Assembly: GCA_910577785.1 (NCBI GenBank)
Contig: CAJTNT010000010.1
Coordinates: 1 to 64,000, forward strand
Origin: an uncultured Lachnospiraceae bacterium
GTDB lineage: Bacteria > Bacillota > Clostridia > Lachnospirales > Lachnospiraceae
Reading direction: 5' to 3'
Length of the DNA: 64,000 nt
Position numbers and translations under genes: made by a program. The notes under the pieces are model-generated. The model saw only the letters and a list, made by a program, of their open reading frames with translations. It made no database searches and was not told the DNA's origin. Numbering within the stretch: position 1 is the stretch's first letter; each line of letters opens with the position of its first letter. This document shows, piece after piece, positions 50,809 to 60,480 of the stretch.

Positions 50809-50859
50809 GCTTCTATCCCTCCCTTTATAGGAAATTCCGTGTCAAACTCTTTTCCTCCC

Positions 50860-52056
50860 TCACAGGTGCTTCACCTGCTCTGCCAAAGGCTTTTTTATCT
50901 TTTTGCGGGTAATCTCCACCAGGTTCAGCCGGGTCATGCCTACGACCTGGACGGGGACGCTGTCCGTGCGGACGGCATTGCGCAGCGCCTGCATCAGCAT
51001 TTCCTGGTAGGAACCGGACTTCATGTCAATAAAGTCTACAATGATAATTCCCGATAGGTTACGCAGCCGCAGCTGGTGGGCGATTTCTTGGGCAGCTTCC
51101 AGGTTAATCTTAAGGTGATGCTCTTCTGCCTGCTTCTTTGCCACGCTTTTCCCCGAATTTACGTCAATTACCGTCAAAGCTTCTGTCGGCTGGATGACCA
51201 GGTATCCGCCCGACTTCATCCAGACCCTTTCCTGGAGCGCTTCCTGGATTCTCCGTTCTAGACTATAAAGGCTGCTTAAGCTCAGCATAGGATCTTCATA
51301 GAGGGAAAGCTTTTCCAGATCTTCTGGCTGGCATTCCGCCAGGTATTCCCGCATCTCCTCAAACAGCTGCCTGTCGTCGGTAAGGATCCCTTCCAGCAGT
51401 TCCTGGTTTATATTCCGCAGGGCATGGAGGTATTCCGGGAGGCTTGCCTTTAAGCAGCTGAACACGGTGCGGTGCGGGGCTTTCTCCTTGAGGGAGAGGT
51501 ATTCCTGCCGAAGCTGCCGGTACTCTGCCAGGATTTCCTCTGTAGAAGCGGAGGCTGCGCTCGTACGGACAATAAGGCCAAATTCCCCGCCTGCCTCAAA
51601 AGGGATCGCTTCCCGAAGCCGTTGCCGCTCTTCGGCGTCCAGCTTCCTGGAAATGCCAAATGTTCGGTTCTCACTGGTAATGACCAGATATTTCCCTGTC
51701 AGGTTCAGGTTCGTGCTGACTTTCGGCGGCTTGGACTTGCTGCTCTCCTGCACCACCTGCACTACCACCTCGTCCCCCTGCACCATCCTGGGGCTATTGA
51801 TTTTCTTTGTATACAGCGGCTCCTTTACGTCTTCCAGGCTGTAGTAGCAGGGCTTTTTTGGTGCAATCTCAATAAATGCCGCATTCAGGTTCTTGACGAT
51901 ATTTTTGACCCGCCCTACGTATATATTGCCCAGGATACTCTCCTTTCCCACTGCCTCCAGGCTGATTTCCAGTAATTTCTTATCCTCGAATAAGGCGGCC
52001 GCAATGCATGGGCTGCCGTTTTTTTCTATTTTTGTGACTAATAATTTATTTCCCAT
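50860..52056 (-). CDS. rng: Ribonuclease E/G family protein
   Basis: Endoribonuclease for rRNA/mRNA processing, 398 residues. S1 domain at the N-terminus (GNIYVGRVKNIVKNLNAAFIEIA), 5'-sensor and RNase H-like parts, DNase I-like catalytic region with the metal-binding aspartates in LTVIDVNSGK and IIVDFIDM. The cysteine zinc-link of RNase E is absent. ATG 52056 (MGNKLLVTKIEK) suits the family; its ribosome site is weak and the frame stays open to 52140. In related genomes TIGR03936 directly precedes this gene; here a DUF4143 gene ends 58 nt upstream. Confidence 0.93.
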   Translation of the reverse strand: MGNKLLVTKIEKNGSPCIAAALFEDKKLLEISLEAVGKESILGNIYVGRVKNIVKNLNAAFIEIAPKKPCYYSLEDVKEPLYTKKINSPRMVQGDEVVVQVVQESSKSKPPKVSTNLNLTGKYLVITSENRTFGISRKLDAEERQRLREAIPFEAGGEFGLIVRTSAASASTEEILAEYRQLRQEYLSLKEKAPHRTVFSCLKASLPEYLHALRNINQELLEGILTDDRQLFEEMREYLAECQPEDLEKLSLYEDPMLSLSSLYSLERRIQEALQERVWMKSGGYLVIQPTEALTVIDVNSGKSVAKKQAEEHHLKINLEAAQEIAHQLRLRNLSGIIIVDFIDMKSGSYQEMLMQALRNAVRTDSVPVQVVGMTRLNLVEITRKKIKKPLAEQVKHL

Positions 52057-52114
52057 CGTTTCTTTGCTTATGTTCCTTTCCGACTGCGCATGATGCTGTC
52101 CGCTTGAAGCGCTA

Positions 52115-53476
52115 TCATAAAGTTGTAATAAGGGCGCCATCTTGCCGTTGTTCCAATGCCAGTTCCATCAGTCGGTCTGTCTGATCAGCCATAAACAGCG
52201 GAATGTTCAAAACATCATTGTCCATCTTCAAATTGTCCAGTGAAAACCGCACACGGAGCTTGACTTGATTCGGGAATAGCTCCTTGAATTTCTTTAGGCT
52301 CTTGCTGGTGGTGTTGGCCTCAGACTTGACCTCTACAGGGAAAATATCATTCTCCCGCTGAATAAGGAAATCTACCTCATAAGGCGGATTATTCTGGCTC
52401 CAGTACCGGGGAACCACTTCAAATTGCGTGAGTAAGGCCTGTAGCACAAAATTCTCAGTCAGTGCGCCTTTAAACTCGGTGAACAGACGGCTGCCCTCTC
52501 CGAAGGCCGTAGGCGCCAGATGAGCCAGGCGGCGGAGCAGCCCCACATCCACCAGATAGATCTTAAATGCAGACAGGTCATCATAGGCAGCTACTGGCAA
52601 GCCAGGAGCTGCGCTGCGGTAGATTTTATGCACCAGCCTGGCATCTACCAGCCACTGCAGGGCGTCCTCATATTCCCGGGCCCGCGCCCCCTCTTTCACC
52701 ACCTTGTAGAGGAATTTTTTATTCTCCCTTGCCAGTTGGGACGGTATGGACTTCCAAATCATCGAGATCTTCGGGAACTCGCTCCTATTGGGGTGCTTGG
52801 CAAAATCACGCTCATAAGAGCCGATAATACCAGACAAGGCTTCCTGCATGGCAGAAACGTCCCGTGCTTCCGTCCACAGGAGCACGGGTTCCGGCATACC
52901 ACCTGTAACATAGTACATTTTCAATTTCTCATAGAGCGGATGGAAAAAGGCATCCGGAATCGGTTCAATGGTATCCACACTCTCCAGATACTTGGCCAGA
53001 TTTTCATCGCCGTTGGCGAGCAGAAATTCCATGAAGGTCATAGGATCGATCTGCATAAAGTTGACTTTTCCCACTGGAAAAGACGATGGCTTCACCAAGG
53101 CAATCCCCAGCAAAGAACCCGCACAGGCAATGTGATACTGTGGGGCATTCTCACAGAAATACTTCATGGAATTAATAACCTTGGGGCAGTCCTGTACCTC
53201 GTCAAAGACAATGAGTGTCTTTTCTGGTACAATCTTCTGGCCACTGGCCAGCATTAGGTTCTGCAGAATACGTCCTATGTCTTTGGTTGTCTCAAAAAAC
53301 TGCTTATATTCCTCGTTTTCATCAAAGTTAAAGTAGGCCGTATTTTCATAATAACGCCTGCCGAATTCTTTGAGAACCCAGGTCTTGCCTACCTGACGCA
53401 CACCCTTTAAGATGAGCGGCTTGCGGTAAGGGGATTTTTTCCAATCCAGCAGCCTATTCAAAATGAATCGTTCCAT
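52115..53476 (-). CDS. AAA ATPase with DUF4143 (PD-(D/E)XK) C-terminus
   Basis: 453 residues. AAA_14 N-terminal domain with Walker A GVRQVGKTW (~25-33) and Walker B TLIVFDEVQD; DUF4143 C-terminus with nuclease-like YEVDFLI...FPVEVKSE. This family is widespread, mobile and of unknown function, often seen as horizontally moving single genes. It has its own promoter and a GAAGGAG site, and lies within what is normally an uninterrupted operon. Confidence 0.92.
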   Translation of the reverse strand: MERFILNRLLDWKKSPYRKPLILKGVRQVGKTWVLKEFGRRYYENTAYFNFDENEEYKQFFETTKDIGRILQNLMLASGQKIVPEKTLIVFDEVQDCPKVINSMKYFCENAPQYHIACAGSLLGIALVKPSSFPVGKVNFMQIDPMTFMEFLLANGDENLAKYLESVDTIEPIPDAFFHPLYEKLKMYYVTGGMPEPVLLWTEARDVSAMQEALSGIIGSYERDFAKHPNRSEFPKISMIWKSIPSQLARENKKFLYKVVKEGARAREYEDALQWLVDARLVHKIYRSAAPGLPVAAYDDLSAFKIYLVDVGLLRRLAHLAPTAFGEGSRLFTEFKGALTENFVLQALLTQFEVVPRYWSQNNPPYEVDFLIQRENDIFPVEVKSEANTTSKSLKKFKELFPNQVKLRVRFSLDNLKMDNDVLNIPLFMADQTDRLMELALEQRQDGALITTL

Positions 53477-53531
53477 ACATACACTCCTTCACATTATTAT
53501 TGGAGTTTTTGTGTCCCATGAACACATTCTT

Positions 53532-53560
53532 ATTATATTCTTAAGGTATGGAAAATACAA
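53532..53560 (-). promoter_or_regulatory. Promoter of the DUF4143 gene
   Basis: Minus strand TTGTAT (53560-53555), 17-bp spacer, TATAAT (53537-53532), 56 nt before the start codon. Confidence 0.6.
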
Positions 53561-53752
53561 GCCCTGCACAAAATTATTTTTGTTTTATGGGCAACGTCCA
53601 TTTGCCCTGGTGGCTTATCATTATTTTCTGTTTTTCGATATACATAACAGCAAGGCAAATTGAACGGAAATCTGTTAAAAAAATTCTGCATATCTTGTGA
53701 TATTTTCCATCCCTCATTCGTTTTCTTACTATAAGGAAGGAGGTGCAGAGTT

Positions 53753-54292
53753 ATGAAAAACACGGAGGAATCCAGGGTCTTGGAATGCTACCAGGCGTAT
53801 AAGGATACCGTCTTCAAGCTGGCCTATTCCTACTGTAAGGATAAGAGCCAGGCCGAAGATGCATTCCAGGAGGTATTTTACAAATTTATGAGACGAAGCC
53901 CTCAGTTCAAGGATCGGGAACATGAGAAAGCCTGGTTTATCCGCACGACCATCAACGTCTGTAAGGACATCCTGAAGTCCAAATGGAGACGTTCTGTGGT
54001 GCAGTTGGAGGAATGGGACAGCGACCGCGCATTTTGGCAAAACCCGGGTGATATGATTGAAGAACTGCGTGAGGCCATCCTGTCCCTGCCAGAAAAATAC
54101 CGTGTACCCATACATCTGTATTACTATGAGGAGTATTCCGTGCGCGAGATTGCGCACATCCTGCACCACAGCGAAACCGCCGTGCAGACACAGCTGCAGC
54201 GCGGAAGGGAAAAGCTGAAACAGACAATGGAAAGGAGTGGATCATATGAAGCTGAATCACGATATTTACAAGGAAGCCATGGAGAATGTTAG
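53753..54292 (+). CDS. ECF-type RNA polymerase sigma factor
   Basis: 179 residues. Region 2 (YKDTVFKLAYSYCKDKSQAEDAFQEVFYKF) and region 4 (ILSLPEKYRVPIHLYYYEEYSVREIAHIL with helix-turn-helix) are intact. AAGGAGGTG precedes the ATG. Its last 47 bases overlap the DUF4179 gene, typical for a sigma/anti-sigma pair. Divergent from the DUF4143 gene. Confidence 0.94.
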   Translation: MKNTEESRVLECYQAYKDTVFKLAYSYCKDKSQAEDAFQEVFYKFMRRSPQFKDREHEKAWFIRTTINVCKDILKSKWRRSVVQLEEWDSDRAFWQNPGDMIEELREAILSLPEKYRVPIHLYYYEEYSVREIAHILHHSETAVQTQLQRGREKLKQTMERSGSYEAESRYLQGSHGEC

Positions 54293-55418
54293 GATTTCCG
54301 ATGAGACAGGCCGGGAACTGCTAAAACTTGCCGCCCAGAAAAATGCGCTTCAGAAAAAGCGCTTCCGTACCCAGATGGCAGCAGCCATTGCCGCCATCCT
54401 GGCCATTAGCCTGGGCGTAAATGGCATCTGCTATGCGCAGACAGGGAAGAATGTATGGGAAATGTTTACTTCCTTGTACGAGAATATGGGCGTGACTTCC
54501 GATTCTGAGACCTTCTCTGCCATTGCCGAAGGCGCAAAGAAATCAGGGGAGTCCATTACCTGCAATAACCTGAAGTTCACGCTGGAGTATTATTTTTATG
54601 ACAGAAAGAACGGTGAAGTCTATTGCGCATTGCGCACGGATTCCCTGGATGGGACGCCGTTGGATATGGAACAGGTGAACCAGCGTTATAGGGCTAACAT
54701 CAGGGAAGGCGCAAGCGGAACTGGCAACGGGGATGCCCCCATTTACAATGAAGCGCAGACTTCTGCCATGGTTTACTACCATTATATGGTAAATGCGGAG
54801 GATATCAATGGCTATCCCCAAAAACTGCATTTTTATATTGTTCATGTTATGGGTGATGATTCGCAGGAATGGGTGACGGGCGCCACGTACAAAACAGAAG
54901 ATTTAGGCAATATCGTTATGACGCCCACCGGCCAGCTGAAGGCAAGGTATGCGGACTGCTCTTCCCTGGAATACTGCGATGCAAAGGCCCGCATTACGAG
55001 CGGGGGGCTTGTCCTGTATTTCAACGAGGAAATTTGGGATGACGAAGCGTTTGGTACAGATGCCTTTTTTCCATTTTTTGAAATTATAATGGAGGATGGG
55101 GTTACTTACCGTGTTGGCAGCCTTACTGCCTGTAAGTTCCAGAAAACTCCTCTTTATGATGCAGAGGGGAATCTTTTGAACCGTGAAGACTTTACACCGG
55201 AAGTAGCAAAATTAGTGGAAGAGTTTCAGCAGCTTCCCTCAAGAGCGGAACAGGAATTGCCAGAAAATGTATACAACATTGCAGCGGGATATTATGGATC
55301 CGGCGGCAATGCCCCAGAAAGGTACTGTGCCTATAGCGCAATATTCTGCAAGTATTTTATTGACGTGGATGATATTGCGGAAGTCCATGTGAATGGAGTG
55401 AAAGTGCCGTTAGAATAG
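54246..55418 (+). CDS. DUF4179-like membrane protein, probable anti-sigma factor
   Basis: 390 residues: cytoplasmic N-terminus of about 40 residues (ISDETGRELLKLAAQKNALQ), one TM helix (AAAIAAILAISLGVNGICYA, ~43-62) and a large extracytoplasmic domain. This layout and the overlap with the sigma gene fit a DUF4179 anti-sigma protein that holds the sigma factor at the membrane (inference). AAAGGAG eight nt before ATG 54246 sets the start. Confidence 0.85.
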   Translation: MKLNHDIYKEAMENVRISDETGRELLKLAAQKNALQKKRFRTQMAAAIAAILAISLGVNGICYAQTGKNVWEMFTSLYENMGVTSDSETFSAIAEGAKKSGESITCNNLKFTLEYYFYDRKNGEVYCALRTDSLDGTPLDMEQVNQRYRANIREGASGTGNGDAPIYNEAQTSAMVYYHYMVNAEDINGYPQKLHFYIVHVMGDDSQEWVTGATYKTEDLGNIVMTPTGQLKARYADCSSLEYCDAKARITSGGLVLYFNEEIWDDEAFGTDAFFPFFEIIMEDGVTYRVGSLTACKFQKTPLYDAEGNLLNREDFTPEVAKLVEEFQQLPSRAEQELPENVYNIAAGYYGSGGNAPERYCAYSAIFCKYFIDVDDIAEVHVNGVKVPLE

Positions 55419-55454
55419 TCCGATTTTGTTAGAATGATCGCTTCATGATATCTT

Positions 55455-55501
55455 AAAAAGCCTAACATACAGCGATATTTTCAGCTTATGTTAGGCTTTT
55501 T
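55455..55501. terminator. Strong bidirectional terminator
   Basis: AAAAAGCCTAACATA (55455-55469) and TATGTTAGGCTTTTT (55487-55501), a perfect 15-bp stem with T-tails on both strands, between the convergent DUF4179 and TIGR03936 genes. Confidence 0.9.
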
Positions 55502-55541
55502 CAGCTTTCTCTTGCAGAGCCGTACATAATAAACGAATATC

Positions 55542-56396
55542 CTACCTTGTTACATAGGGGATTTCTGCCAAGGGAAACCATTCAGGGAACGGTTTTCCTT
55601 CTTTGGCATAAGACGCTTTCATCCTTTCTATATATTCTTGGTATTCTGTACGCGCCTGCTCCCCTTTTACGGGAACTTCATCCGCTTTGGCATAAACCTC
55701 CAGGCGGTGTATCTGGAACAGGAATGGGTCATAGCTTACGCCGCAGAAATTACAGAAAGCCTCCAGCACCAGCTCTGGCTTTAAATTATTGCTGCTCCCA
55801 GTGCAGAGCCTTAAAAACAGCCTGCCGCCAGATTCTTGTGATGCTGGTTCTTGTAATGCTTCCATTTTATAGATGAGGCCCTTTAAATCTATTTCTATAC
55901 TGCTTTTTTTGCTCTTTTTTGTGACAAGGATTTCCCCCTGCCTCTCAAAAAATGCCTGAACTTTCTCTTGAAGTATTTTAGAATCCCCAAAAATGGAAGC
56001 CATCCCATCGCCAGCTTGTTGTTCCTCTGCATATTCTGGCTTTACATAGACCAGGTAATCCGCCGCTGCTACCAAAGACATCGAAGGCTTCCCCATATCC
56101 GGGACTTTCTGATAGCCCAAAATAGAAATCCCTTCCACCATGGCCTGGTTCAGACGATGGATCTCTTCTTGGCCAAAATCAGCGGAATTTACGCTAATGT
56201 CCAAATATTCCCCATCGCTGGTTAGCCCAACCCCTAATGGTGCGGCAAAGGACATAATCTGATGTGGGCTGAATCCTTCCGAATAAGCAATATCTATGCC
56301 CGCCCGCCGGATTGCTTTTTGGAAAAAGCGCATCACATCCAAATGCCCGATAAATTTCATAGCCCCATATTTCTGGAATTTAATTCTTATATTCAA
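55542..56396 (-). CDS. TIGR03936/DUF2344 radical-SAM-associated protein
   Basis: 284 residues from a TTG codon (56396) that follows AAAGGAGGG; reading on to 56435 passes through the ribosome site. Motifs: RIKFQKYGAMKFIGHLDVMRFFQKAIRRAGI in part, YSEGFSPHQIMSFAAPLGVG. It is the usual downstream partner of the TIGR03960 radical SAM enzyme; biochemical function unknown, a tRNA or rRNA link has been suggested from operon context. Confidence 0.93.
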   Translation of the reverse strand: MNIRIKFQKYGAMKFIGHLDVMRFFQKAIRRAGIDIAYSEGFSPHQIMSFAAPLGVGLTSDGEYLDISVNSADFGQEEIHRLNQAMVEGISILGYQKVPDMGKPSMSLVAAADYLVYVKPEYAEEQQAGDGMASIFGDSKILQEKVQAFFERQGEILVTKKSKKSSIEIDLKGLIYKMEALQEPASQESGGRLFLRLCTGSSNNLKPELVLEAFCNFCGVSYDPFLFQIHRLEVYAKADEVPVKGEQARTEYQEYIERMKASYAKEGKPFPEWFPLAEIPYVTR

Positions 56397-56462
56397 CGCA
56401 ATGCCCTCCTTTTTCCTCCGCGTTTCGAATGGCAATACCTACTTGTGATCCCTAACATCCCC

Positions 56463-58385
56463 TTATCCACCATAGCAGACACCCCCTTGAAACTGTGCCG
56501 CTCCGCACCCGCTGCATTGCTGCCTGCAGTTGGGGGTTACTTCCCCTCTCTGGGCACGCTCCCACTCTTTCTTTAGGAAGGACTTGGACACGCCGCAGTC
56601 AATAAAGTCCCAGGGCAAAATCTCATCCGTGCTTCGGGTGCGCAGGTTGTAGAAATCAATGGATACGCCGCATTCCTGGAAGGCTTCCATCCAAAGCTCA
56701 TTGTGGAAGGATTCACTCCAGGAATCAAACAGGCAGCCCTTTTCATAGGCCTTGGCCAGGACTGGCCCGATCCGGCGGTCGCCCCGTGCCAGCACGCCTT
56801 CCAGAACAGTCACGTCAGCCTCATGCCAGTTGTATTTTAAGCTCTTGCGGTTCAACTGCGCCTTCATTTCCTCATTGACAATCCTTGCCCTGGCCAGGTA
56901 CTCGTCCCGATCGTACATTGGCGCCCACTGGAAGGGCGTAAAGGGCTTCGGCACGAAAAACGACGTGCTGATGGTAACCTGGCATTTGCCCTTGCGCTGC
57001 TCCTTGGGGATTTCGTAATACCGGCGGGCAATTTTCTCTGCCAGGCGCGGGATTTCCCGCTGGTCTTCTTCTGTCTCCGTAGGAAGCCCCAGCATAAAGT
57101 ATAGCTTTACCTTCTGCCATCCGCCCTCAAAGGCCAGCCCGGCGCCCTCTAAGATGACTTCTTCCGTCAGGCCTTTGTTAATGACGTCCCGCAGCCGCTG
57201 GGAGCCTGCCTCTGGCGCGAAAGTCAGGCTGCTCTTGCGCACGTCCTGCACCTTGCCCATCACATCCAGGGAAAATGCGTCAATTCGCAGGGAGGGCAGC
57301 GAGATATTCACGCCCTTCTCCTTGAAGCCCATCAGGAAATCAATGAGTTCCGAAAGCTGGCTGTAATCACTGGAGCTTAGGGAGCTTAAGGAAATTTCTT
57401 CATGTCCGGAAGCGCGCAGCATCTCACTGGCGCATTCCTTGAGCATTTCTACATCCCGCTCGCGGGTTGGGCGGTAAATCATGCCTGCCTGGCAGAAACG
57501 GCACCCACGGATGCAGCCGCGCTGGATTTCTAATACGGCACGGTCCTGGGTAACTTTCAGGAACGGAACCAGGGGCTTGCGGGGATAAGGCGTATGCGTT
57601 ATGTCCATTTCCACTTCCTTCTTCACCGTGGGCGGTACGTCTTCATATTTGGGCGTGAAGGAGGCAATCGTGCCGTCCTCCTGGTAAGCTGTTTCATAGA
57701 GGGACGGCACATAGATGCCTGGTATTTGGCAGGCCCGGCGCAGAAATTCCTGTCGGCTGCCGCCCTCTGTCCGATGGGCTTTGTAGAGGTTAAGCAAATC
57801 ATCATAGCGGGTTTCCCCTTCCCCAATGTAGAACATGTCAAAAAAATCTGCCAGCGGTTCCGGGTTATAGGCACAGGGGCCTCCGCCGATGACAAGCGGG
57901 TCTTCCTCCGTGCGTTCTGCGGCCAGCAGGGGAATCTGGCTTAAATCCAGGATCTGCAGGATATTTGTGTAGCACATCTCGTATTGGATGGTGATACCCA
58001 GGAAGTCCATCTCCCTGACTGGGCTTTGGGTCTCCAGGGTAAATAATGGGATCTGGCGTTCCTTCATTATTTTGTGCAGATCGTGCCAAGGGGAATAGAC
58101 ACGCTCACAGTAGACGTCTTCCCTCTGGTTGAACATATCATATAAGATCTGCAGCCCCAGGTGGGACATGCCAATTTCATACACGTCGGGAAAACACATG
58201 GCAAAGCGGATGTCCACCTGATCCGGATTTTTCATGACTGCATTTACCTCACCGCCGATGTAGCGGGCGGGCTTCTCTACACTTAGCAAAATCTTATCGC
58301 TTAGCGCTAATTTTCTTTCCTTTTTTCCTGAATTATGATGCGGACCGCGCAATAATTCGGACGTATTTTTACCTTGTAATTCCAC
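56463..58385 (-). CDS. TIGR03960 B12-binding-type radical SAM protein
   Basis: 640 residues: N-terminal cobalamin-binding-like domain (RFAMCFPDVYEIGMSHLGLQ in part, PLVIGGGPCAYNPEPLADFFD), radical SAM core with C-x3-C-x2-C in GCIRGCRFCQAG, followed by EISLSSLSSSDYS and a C-terminal region ending in a Cys-rich stretch (CRQQCSGCGAAQF). GTG start with GAGGAG upstream. Heads the operon that in relatives runs to rng and rplU. Confidence 0.94.
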   Translation of the reverse strand: MELQGKNTSELLRGPHHNSGKKERKLALSDKILLSVEKPARYIGGEVNAVMKNPDQVDIRFAMCFPDVYEIGMSHLGLQILYDMFNQREDVYCERVYSPWHDLHKIMKERQIPLFTLETQSPVREMDFLGITIQYEMCYTNILQILDLSQIPLLAAERTEEDPLVIGGGPCAYNPEPLADFFDMFYIGEGETRYDDLLNLYKAHRTEGGSRQEFLRRACQIPGIYVPSLYETAYQEDGTIASFTPKYEDVPPTVKKEVEMDITHTPYPRKPLVPFLKVTQDRAVLEIQRGCIRGCRFCQAGMIYRPTRERDVEMLKECASEMLRASGHEEISLSSLSSSDYSQLSELIDFLMGFKEKGVNISLPSLRIDAFSLDVMGKVQDVRKSSLTFAPEAGSQRLRDVINKGLTEEVILEGAGLAFEGGWQKVKLYFMLGLPTETEEDQREIPRLAEKIARRYYEIPKEQRKGKCQVTISTSFFVPKPFTPFQWAPMYDRDEYLARARIVNEEMKAQLNRKSLKYNWHEADVTVLEGVLARGDRRIGPVLAKAYEKGCLFDSWSESFHNELWMEAFQECGVSIDFYNLRTRSTDEILPWDFIDCGVSKSFLKKEWERAQRGEVTPNCRQQCSGCGAAQFQGGVCYGG

Positions 58386-58733
58386 TGTATTCTCCTCTCG
58401 GGCATCTGTTTTTTATTGATTTATTTTGGTTTTATTATACTTGATTCTCTCTGGACAAGCAATCTTTTTGTAGGTGGGATTTTTTTGGTTGGGTGTATTT
58501 TCGCGGAGCGGATTTTTGTTTTGTTATTTATATTTATCATACTATAACATTATAGTAACAACCTTGGTCTAGAACTTGCAAATTTCATTTGCCTTTTTCT
58601 CTGTTTTATTATAAAATTTACTATGTACAGGCAGCGGCTCACCATTCCATCGTTGCCTATGCAATTGTTACTCTGGCATCCCTACTGCTGGAGCATACAT
58701 CAATCTTAATGATAAGCTTAAAGGAGAAACAAA
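58386..58733. other. Divergent control region between radical SAM gene and PFK
   Basis: No supported gene. It contains the minus-strand promoter at 58434-58462 and a possible plus-strand promoter TTGTTA (58521-58526), 16-bp spacer, TATAAC (58543-58548), leaving a leader of about 180 nt for the phosphofructokinase, longer than usual. Confidence 0.5.
58434..58462 (-). promoter_or_regulatory. Promoter of the radical SAM operon
   Basis: Minus strand TTGCTT (58462-58457), 17-bp spacer, TATAAT (58439-58434), about 48 nt before the GTG start. Confidence 0.65.
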
Positions 58734-59957
58734 ATGAAAAATTGTATCGTAGCCCAATCCGGCGGCCCTACTGCCGCTATCAATGCCAGCTTGGCAGGCG
58801 TCATCTACGGCGCTATCCACTGCCCAGAATTTGACCGTATCTATGGCTCTCTCAATGGGATTACTGGTATCCTGGATGAGCGCACCCTGGATCTGACAGA
58901 TACGTTCCAGGACGCCAAGACATTAGACACCCTGAAAGCCAGCCCTGCCATGTACTTAGGCTCCTGCCGCTACAAGCTGCCGAAGCTGGAAGACGACAGC
59001 GCCCCTTATAAGCGGATTTTCCAGGTATTTGAGAAAATGGATATCCAGGCCTTCTTCTATATTGGCGGGAATGACTCCATGGACACTGTGGACAAGCTCT
59101 CTGCTTATGCCGCTTCCATCGACAGCCCTGTGCGGGTCATCGGCGTACCGAAGACGATCGACAACGACTTGGTCATCACAGACCACACGCCCGGCTTTGG
59201 CTCCGCTGCCAAATATGTAGCGACCTCCCTGCGGGAAATTTTCCATGACACGGTCATCTATACCCCCAAGAGCGTGACTATCGTGGAAATCATGGGGCGT
59301 GACGCCGGATGGCTGACCGCCGCGTCCGTCCTAGCAAGGAACGAATACTGTGCCGCCCCGCATCTGATCTATCTGCCAGAGGCAGCCTTTGATACAGAAG
59401 AATTCCTAGCCGACGTCAGCAGGCTCTTAGAGACCTGCAGCAACGTAATCGTAGCCGTTTCTGAAGGCATCCGCGACAAGGACGGCAAGTACATCAGCGC
59501 CTCCACCGGCAAAGTGGACAACTTCGGCCACAGCCAGTTAAGCGGCGCAGGAAAGACCCTGGAATATCTGGTACAAGACCGCCTTGACGTAAAGGTAAGA
59601 TCGATTGAGCTGAACATCCTCCAGCGCTGCGGCGCACACATTGCTTCTAAGACAGACCTAGATGAGTCCTTCCAGGAAGGGAACCACGGCGTAGCATTGG
59701 CTGCGGAAGGAAAGACCGGCCTTATGGTTACCATCCAGCGCACCAGCAACGCCCCTTATACGGTAACCTATGGCTCTGCGCCTGTCTGCGAGATTGCCAA
59801 CGGCGTGAAGGCCGTGCCGTCTGAATTTATCAACGACCGTGGAAATGACGTGACAGAAGGCCTGGTATCCTACGTGAAGCCACTGATCCAGGGCGAATCC
59901 GAAGTTTCCTTCTGTGAAGGCATGCCGGCATATCTTCCGGTTCCTCACTTAGTATAA
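58734..59957 (+). CDS. pfp: 6-phosphofructokinase, probably pyrophosphate-dependent
   Basis: Glycolytic phosphorylation of fructose 6-phosphate, 407 residues. N-terminal QSGGPTAAINASL is the phosphate-binding loop. GGNDSMDT has Asp where ATP enzymes have Gly, and PKTIDNDL has Lys where ATP enzymes have Gly; both changes are known markers of PPi dependence. MGRDAGWL and the C-terminal substrate residues are present. AAAGGAG precedes the ATG. PPi use would save ATP in an anaerobe. Confidence 0.93.
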   Translation: MKNCIVAQSGGPTAAINASLAGVIYGAIHCPEFDRIYGSLNGITGILDERTLDLTDTFQDAKTLDTLKASPAMYLGSCRYKLPKLEDDSAPYKRIFQVFEKMDIQAFFYIGGNDSMDTVDKLSAYAASIDSPVRVIGVPKTIDNDLVITDHTPGFGSAAKYVATSLREIFHDTVIYTPKSVTIVEIMGRDAGWLTAASVLARNEYCAAPHLIYLPEAAFDTEEFLADVSRLLETCSNVIVAVSEGIRDKDGKYISASTGKVDNFGHSQLSGAGKTLEYLVQDRLDVKVRSIELNILQRCGAHIASKTDLDESFQEGNHGVALAAEGKTGLMVTIQRTSNAPYTVTYGSAPVCEIANGVKAVPSEFINDRGNDVTEGLVSYVKPLIQGESEVSFCEGMPAYLPVPHLV

Positions 59958-60006
59958 TTCCGGATACAACGCAGCAGATATACAACGGCACAGACTGGAG
60001 GTTAAA

Positions 60007-60222
60007 ATGAAAAAATCACGGCGTATCCTGGCTATGGCTGGCGTTGTCCTGCTCTTAGGGCTTTACCTTATTACCTTAGTCCTGGCCTGCCTGGGCAAGG
60101 ACTTCTTCCCTATGTTCATGGCCTCTTTGTTCTCGACCCTTGCCATTCCCGTATTAATCTGGCTCTATGGCATGGTTTACAGATGGCTGAAGCGGGACAG
60201 CTCCCCAGAATCTGACTTATGA
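60007..60222 (+). CDS. Small two-TM membrane protein
   Basis: 71 residues, TM1 ILAMAGVVLLLGLYLITLVLA and TM2 FMASLFSTLAIPVLIWLYGM as pieces, basic N-terminus and short polar tail. TGGAGG seven nt before the ATG, 49 nt after the phosphofructokinase stop, so likely cotranscribed. Function unknown. Confidence 0.75.
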   Translation: MKKSRRILAMAGVVLLLGLYLITLVLACLGKDFFPMFMASLFSTLAIPVLIWLYGMVYRWLKRDSSPESDL

Positions 60223-60372
60223 GTTACCATGTGGCACAGAGGAAATGATTCCAAGAATGGGCAATCTTCCGTTGACAGCTTTACAAATTTATGAAATAAT
60301 ATTTCCATACACCATAAAACCTTAACAGGAGTGGATTTTTCAAGAGGACTCTTTCCAAAGGAATCTTTTTTC

Positions 60373-60408
60373 GCCACACAGCTGCATCTTGCCGCTGTGT
60401 GGCTTTTT
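60373..60408 (+). terminator. Intrinsic terminator
   Basis: GCCACACAGC (60373-60382), 11-nt loop, GCTGTGTGGC (60394-60403), TTTTT. Ends the PFK transcript. Confidence 0.85.
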
Positions 60409-60480
60409 ATTTGCAGGCCTGCCAGTTCTGCTATTTTATTGTGATAAGGACATTTTTGCAAGGAGATGAAAGGAGAAACT

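Noticed and set aside
58589..58834. 81-codon open frame before and across the PFK start
   Set aside because: Overlaps the PFK gene in another frame, lacks a ribosome site and resembles no protein.
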